The position numbers were made by a program, and so were the translations under genes. A stretch of DNA of 64,000 nt from JBBROS01 sp965217935 (lineage in GTDB: Bacteria > Pseudomonadota > Alphaproteobacteria > Acetobacterales > Acetobacteraceae), in assembly GCA_965217935.1 (NCBI GenBank), contig OZ244581.1:2232001-2296000 (forward strand), written 5' to 3'. Position 1 is the stretch's first letter, and each line of letters opens with the position of its first letter. A model generated the notes under the pieces. That model ran no database searches. It was not told the DNA's origin and worked only from the letters and a program-made list of their open reading frames with translations. This document shows, piece by piece, positions 60,829 to 64,000 of this stretch.

Positions 60829-61071
60829 ATGCGTATTATCAAGGGTTTGATTGCAGTGTCGTTTGTGGCTGGCTTGGCCGCCTGTTCGAACCCTGGCACG
60901 CCGCCGCAAACCACAGGGGCCACCACATCGTCCGCGCCCGCGGCCGCATCCCAGAGTCCGCAACCAGCTGGGGCGTTGCCGGAAGGGTCGACGGTGAATG
61001 CACCGATTTCGTCGCCGGGAGGCGACGTTACGACGAAGACCGTCAACCCGAACACGCTCAAGCGCCGCTAA
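60829..61071 (+). CDS. small lipoprotein, 80 residues
   Basis: MRIIKGLIAVSFVAGLAACS is a signal peptide with lipobox GLAAC. The mature part is Pro/Ala/Ser/Thr-rich and ends with VTTKTVNPNTLKRR. AAGGAG lies 9 nt before the ATG at 60829, which decides this start over the ATG at 60820 that directly abuts the site. It is another member of the short disordered lipoproteins in the window. Confidence 0.7.
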   Translation: MRIIKGLIAVSFVAGLAACSNPGTPPQTTGATTSSAPAAASQSPQPAGALPEGSTVNAPISSPGGDVTTKTVNPNTLKRR

Positions 61072-61087
61072 CGACTGGTTGAGCAGA

Positions 61088-61112
61088 CCCCGCCGTCCGC
61101 TTGGCGGCGGGG
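61088..61112. terminator. hairpin between convergent genes
   Basis: CCCCGCCG and CGGCGGGG form an 8-bp perfect stem with a 9-nt loop, 16 nt after the lipoprotein stop and 8 nt before the end of the convergent HhH gene. No T run follows. It probably limits read-through in both directions. Confidence 0.5.
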
Positions 61113-61119
61113 CCGTTGC

Positions 61120-61602
61120 TTAATAAGCTGCAACAGGTTTGATCTTCTCAACTGCTGCTTCCGTCAGAACACCCTTCGCCGCCAGGTCATCCAAGCTCTT
61201 ATACGGCCGTCCAGCAACGATTGCCTTGGATTTGACCGCCGCGATCCCCGGCAACGTCATCTCCATGTCCTTCGCGCTTGACGTGTTGACATTGGCCAAC
61301 GCCATGCCCGCTTTCGCGCCGTCCAGCAATCCTTGCGTCAACACCTTCTTCTTGACCAAATCCTGCAGCTCTTCATAGGGCCGTTTGGCAACGATCGCCT
61401 TGGCGCGAACCGGGCCAATGCCATTCAGCGCCTCGAGCTGTCTTTCGGGCGCCGAATTGATGTCGACTTTTCCGTCGCCTTTCGCAGGCATCGCCGCGCG
61501 AGCCTCCATGCCTGCGGCCGCTTTCGCAGCCGGAGAGGGGGCCTGCGCCCATCCCGGCGAGGCGAGAATCGAGAGGGCGGCGGCTAAGGTCAGCAGGCGC
61601 AT
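61120..61602 (-). CDS. exported helix-hairpin-helix protein (ComEA-like)
   Basis: 160 residues. Signal peptide MRLLTLAAALSILASPGWAQA. Two helix-hairpin-helix units follow: KVDINSAPERQLEALNGIGPVRAKAIVAKRPYEE from about residue 45, and NVNTSSAKDMEMTLPGIAAVKSKAIVAGRPYKS from about 104. Each is followed by a matching DL..KGVLT segment, so the mature protein is an internal duplication. HhH units bind DNA non-specifically; ComEA uses one in uptake. No competence genes are adjacent, so a role in DNA uptake is only suggested. Confidence 0.8.
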   Translation of the reverse strand: MRLLTLAAALSILASPGWAQAPSPAAKAAAGMEARAAMPAKGDGKVDINSAPERQLEALNGIGPVRAKAIVAKRPYEELQDLVKKKVLTQGLLDGAKAGMALANVNTSSAKDMEMTLPGIAAVKSKAIVAGRPYKSLDDLAAKGVLTEAAVEKIKPVAAY

Positions 61603-61629
61603 GGGACCACTCCGTTATGAACCGTTACG

Positions 61630-62547
61630 TTACGCCCAGCGAACCTCCGGCGGCAAGCTCATCAGGATCGCCTCGACGTTTCCGCCGGTCTTGAGCCCGA
61701 ACAGCGTTCCGCGGTCATGCAGCAGGTTGAACTCCACATAGCGTCCGCGACGAAGGAGCTGATGGTCTCGCTCCGCATCGGTCCAAGGCTCGGCCATCCG
61801 GCTGCGGACGATCGCGGCATAGCTGTCCAGGAAGGCCCGGCCCACGTCCTGGGTGAACGCAAGGTCCTGCCGCGCGTCGCCTGACGAGAGGTGGTCGTAG
61901 AAAATGCCGCCCACGCCGCGAGGCTCGTTGCGATGCGGGAGAAAGAAATACTCGTCGCACCACGCCTTGAACCGGGGATAGTCGCCCGGACCCGCCCCTT
62001 CGTTCGCGTGGCTGTCGCAGGCGCGCTTGAACGCGGCGTGGAATGCCGCCGCGTCCGCCGCCGTCTCCGGCGCATCCAGTCGCATCGGCGTCAAATCGCC
62101 GCCGCCGCCGAACCAACCCTTCGTCGTCACCAGCATCCGCGTGTTCATGTGCGCCGCCGGGACGCGCGGGCTTTGCATATGGCTGACCACGCTGATTCCG
62201 CTGGCCCAGAACCGCGGGTCCTCCTCCGCGCCCGGGATCTGCTTGCGGAACTCCGGGCTGAACTCGCCCCATACGGTCGAGACGTTCACTCCCACCTTCT
62301 CGAACACCCGCCCGCGCATCACGCTGATCACGCCGCCGCCGCCGGGCGAGCCGTCCGGGGTCGGGCGATCCCAGGGCCGGCGCTCGAACCGTCCGGCTGG
62401 CCAGTCCGACAAGCGTGCGCCCCGGTCCGCCGCTTCGGTCTCGATCGCCTCGAACGCCGCGCAGAGCCGGTCGCGCAACTGCTCGAACCACGCCTGCGCT
62501 TCCGGCCGCAGGGCGTCATGCGCCGGCGGATTCAGCCCTTGCAGCAT
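61630..62547 (-). CDS. hemF: oxygen-dependent coproporphyrinogen III oxidase
   Basis: 305 residues. Family landmarks: GGGGVISVMRGRVFEKVGVN near residue 80, NTRMLVTTKGWFGGGGDLTPM near 134, EPRGVGGIFYDH near 198 and RGRYVEFNLLHDRGT near 265. It converts coproporphyrinogen to protoporphyrinogen for heme. The start at 62547 is preferred over the ATG at 62595 because a -10-like TATATC (62580-62575) lies between them. It is divergent from the cytochrome bc1 genes, which need heme. Confidence 0.92.
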   Translation of the reverse strand: MLQGLNPPAHDALRPEAQAWFEQLRDRLCAAFEAIETEAADRGARLSDWPAGRFERRPWDRPTPDGSPGGGGVISVMRGRVFEKVGVNVSTVWGEFSPEFRKQIPGAEEDPRFWASGISVVSHMQSPRVPAAHMNTRMLVTTKGWFGGGGDLTPMRLDAPETAADAAAFHAAFKRACDSHANEGAGPGDYPRFKAWCDEYFFLPHRNEPRGVGGIFYDHLSSGDARQDLAFTQDVGRAFLDSYAAIVRSRMAEPWTDAERDHQLLRRGRYVEFNLLHDRGTLFGLKTGGNVEAILMSLPPEVRWA

Positions 62548-62683
62548 CTGTTCCCAATCCAAAGTTCCAGTAAGGATATACAATGCCCTGCCCATAGATT
62601 GCAGGGGACTACGCTCATCTCTATGGTGCGCCCGCTCTGGATCGGGCGCCGATAGCGGTTGGCGAGGCGAGTGCGAGGGAATT

Positions 62684-63259
62684 ATGGCTGATACTGTCAG
62701 TGCCGATATTCGCGAGGGGTTATCGAGCGTCGGGGCCGCGGACCCGACGAAACGCGATTTCCTGAAGCTCCTGACCGGCAGCGCCGCCGTCATCGGCGCC
62801 GCGGCGCTCGCCTGGCCCTTCATCGACAGCATGAACCCGGCCGGTGACGTGCTTGCCCTGTCGAGCGTCGACATTGACATCACGCCCATCGTCGAGGGCC
62901 AGGCGATCACTGTCGTCTGGCGCGGCAAGCCGGTGTTCGTGCGCAACCGGACACCGAAGGAGATCAAGGAAGCCGAAGACGTCAAGATGAGCGAGCTGAT
63001 TGATCCGGCGCCGGACAAGGACCGCGTCAAGGCCGGACACGACAAGTGGCTGGTGGTGATCGGCATCTGCACCCATCTCGGCTGCGTGCCCCTGGGCAAC
63101 AAGCCGACCGAGCCGCGCGGCGATTGGGGCGGCTGGTTCTGTCCTTGCCACGGCAGTCAATACGATACGTCGGGACGCGTGCGGCATGGTCCGGCGCCGG
63201 CAAACCTAGTTGTGCCGACATATGCTTTCGACAACGACACTAAGATTACCATCGGCTAA
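62684..63259 (+). CDS. petA: ubiquinol-cytochrome c reductase Rieske iron-sulfur subunit
   Basis: 191 residues. The N-terminal KRDFLKLLTGSAAVIGAAAL helix anchors it in the inner membrane. The [2Fe-2S] ligands are in CTHLGCVPLG near residue 128 and CPCHGSQYDTSG near 150. The ATG at 62684 follows GAGGGAATT. The cluster oxidises ubiquinol in complex III. The cytochrome b gene follows 11 nt later. Confidence 0.95.
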   Translation: MADTVSADIREGLSSVGAADPTKRDFLKLLTGSAAVIGAAALAWPFIDSMNPAGDVLALSSVDIDITPIVEGQAITVVWRGKPVFVRNRTPKEIKEAEDVKMSELIDPAPDKDRVKAGHDKWLVVIGICTHLGCVPLGNKPTEPRGDWGGWFCPCHGSQYDTSGRVRHGPAPANLVVPTYAFDNDTKITIG

Positions 63260-63270
63260 GGAGAGCGAGC

Positions 63271-64000
63271 ATGGCCGGCCTACATAAAAGCGAGTTCGCC
63301 AACCCGGTGGTGAACTGGGTCGATACCCGGATGCCCATCTTCACGATGATGCAGAAGGAATACGGCTCGTTCCCGACGCCGAAGAACTTCAACTATTTCT
63401 GGAATTTCGGCGCACTCGCCATGATCAACCTGGCGATCATGATCGCAACCGGCGTGTTCCTGGCGATGAACTACAACGCCAGCACCGCCGGCGCGTTCGA
63501 TAGCGTTGAGCGCATTATGCGCGACGTGAACTACGGCTGGCTGTTGCGCTACGTCCACGCCAACGGCGCGTCGATGTTCTTCATTGTGGTCTACATCCAT
63601 ATCTTTCGCGCGCTTTACTACGGATCGTACAAGGCCCCGCGAGAACTCCTGTTCATGCTTGGCGTCGTCATCCTGTTGCTGATGATGGCGACGGCCTTCA
63701 TGGGATATGTCCTCCCTTGGGGCCAGATGAGCTACTGGGGGGCGACCGTCATCACCAACCTGTTCTCGGCGATACCCGTCGTCGGCAACTACATCGTGAC
63801 GTTGCTATGGGGCGGGTTCAGTGTCGATAACCCAACGCTCAACCGCTTCTTCAGCTTGCACTACCTCATGCCGTTCATGATTACCGGCGTCGTGTTCCTG
63901 CACATCGTCGCGTTGCACATCACGGGGTCCAACAATCCGCTCGGCATCGACGTGAAGTCGCCGCAGGACACGCTGCCGTTCCATCCCTACTACACGACCA
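63271..64000 (+). CDS. petB: cytochrome b of the bc1 complex, N-terminal part
   Basis: The gene is cut by the right edge after 243 residues. GGAG precedes the ATG. Visible: SFPTPKNFNYFWNFGALAM, the heme-ligand helices with WLLRYVHANGASMFFIVVYIH and SLHYLMPFMITGVVFLHIVAL (paired His residues), and the Qo-site GYVLPWGQMSYWGATVITN. It forms the membrane core of complex III with the upstream Rieske protein. Cytochrome c1 would be expected beyond the window. Confidence 0.96.
   Translation, partial: MAGLHKSEFANPVVNWVDTRMPIFTMMQKEYGSFPTPKNFNYFWNFGALAMINLAIMIATGVFLAMNYNASTAGAFDSVERIMRDVNYGWLLRYVHANGASMFFIVVYIHIFRALYYGSYKAPRELLFMLGVVILLLMMATAFMGYVLPWGQMSYWGATVITNLFSAIPVVGNYIVTLLWGGFSVDNPTLNRFFSLHYLMPFMITGVVFLHIVALHITGSNNPLGIDVKSPQDTLPFHPYYTT

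Overview
The window is GC-rich chromosomal DNA from an alphaproteobacterium, most probably order Rhodospirillales and plausibly family Acetobacteraceae. I infer this from protein style and gene order, not from a marker gene. Supporting orders are zapA, 6S RNA, 5-formyl-THF cyclo-ligase and a YmdB phosphodiesterase; rplU, rpmA, obgE and proB; pckA, chvI, chvG, short hprK, EIIA(Man), HPr and EI; NUDIX, DUF6111 and cca; and the bc1 genes petA and petB at the right edge.

Layout. 1-5.0 kb: folate and cell-division genes around a 6S RNA, a class I aldolase, a ThiE-like protein and small lipoproteins. 5.0-6.1 kb: an IS1182-type relic and tRNA-Ser(CGA). 6.2-9.1 kb: L21, L27, Obg and glutamate 5-kinase. 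9.2-12.3 kb: an AaeB/AaeX/AaeA-like efflux set. 12.3-17.6 kb: TerC, PurB, an SMR transporter, and an FAH/PanE-like pair divergent from an IclR regulator. 17.7-24.9 kb: a PEP carboxylase with unusual active-site motifs, a homocysteine methyltransferase, PEP carboxykinase and a HugZ-like protein.

24.9-32.8 kb: ChvI/ChvG and a regulatory PTS (HprK, EIIA, HPr, EI; no sugar permease). A perfect parS site lies just after chvG, so this part is probably near the replication origin. The stretch from parS to EIIA has lower GC, holds no recognisable rapZ, and carries an ISAzo13-like element. An identical second copy of that element lies 6.2 kb downstream, beyond rsmB and an ArnT-like glycosyltransferase. 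37.4-40.5 kb: a 1032-residue beta-helix protein with an RTX-like tail. 40.6-47.1 kb: an island of nested and broken insertion sequences (IS5/IS427 inside IS701, a truncated IS5, IS21, a truncated IS256).

47.4-64 kb: tRNA-Gln, ArfB, TspO and a GFA-family protein; a minus-strand operon of MoxR, DUF58, a BatA/DUF4159 protein and a VWA membrane protein; then DUF1285, NUDIX, DUF6111, CCA-adding enzyme and an ABC exporter on the plus strand; a small lipoprotein, an exported HhH protein, HemF, the Rieske protein and the start of cytochrome b.

The most unusual material is non-coding. There is a two-hairpin intergenic element in two copies whose stems differ by compensatory changes, one copy split by an IS. 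There is a 46-nt hairpin repeat in three intergenic copies, REP-like hairpins on both sides of ppc, and two palindromic inserts inside istA. I found no CRISPR array, phage or recognisable defence system. No comparison beyond reading the sequence was possible.
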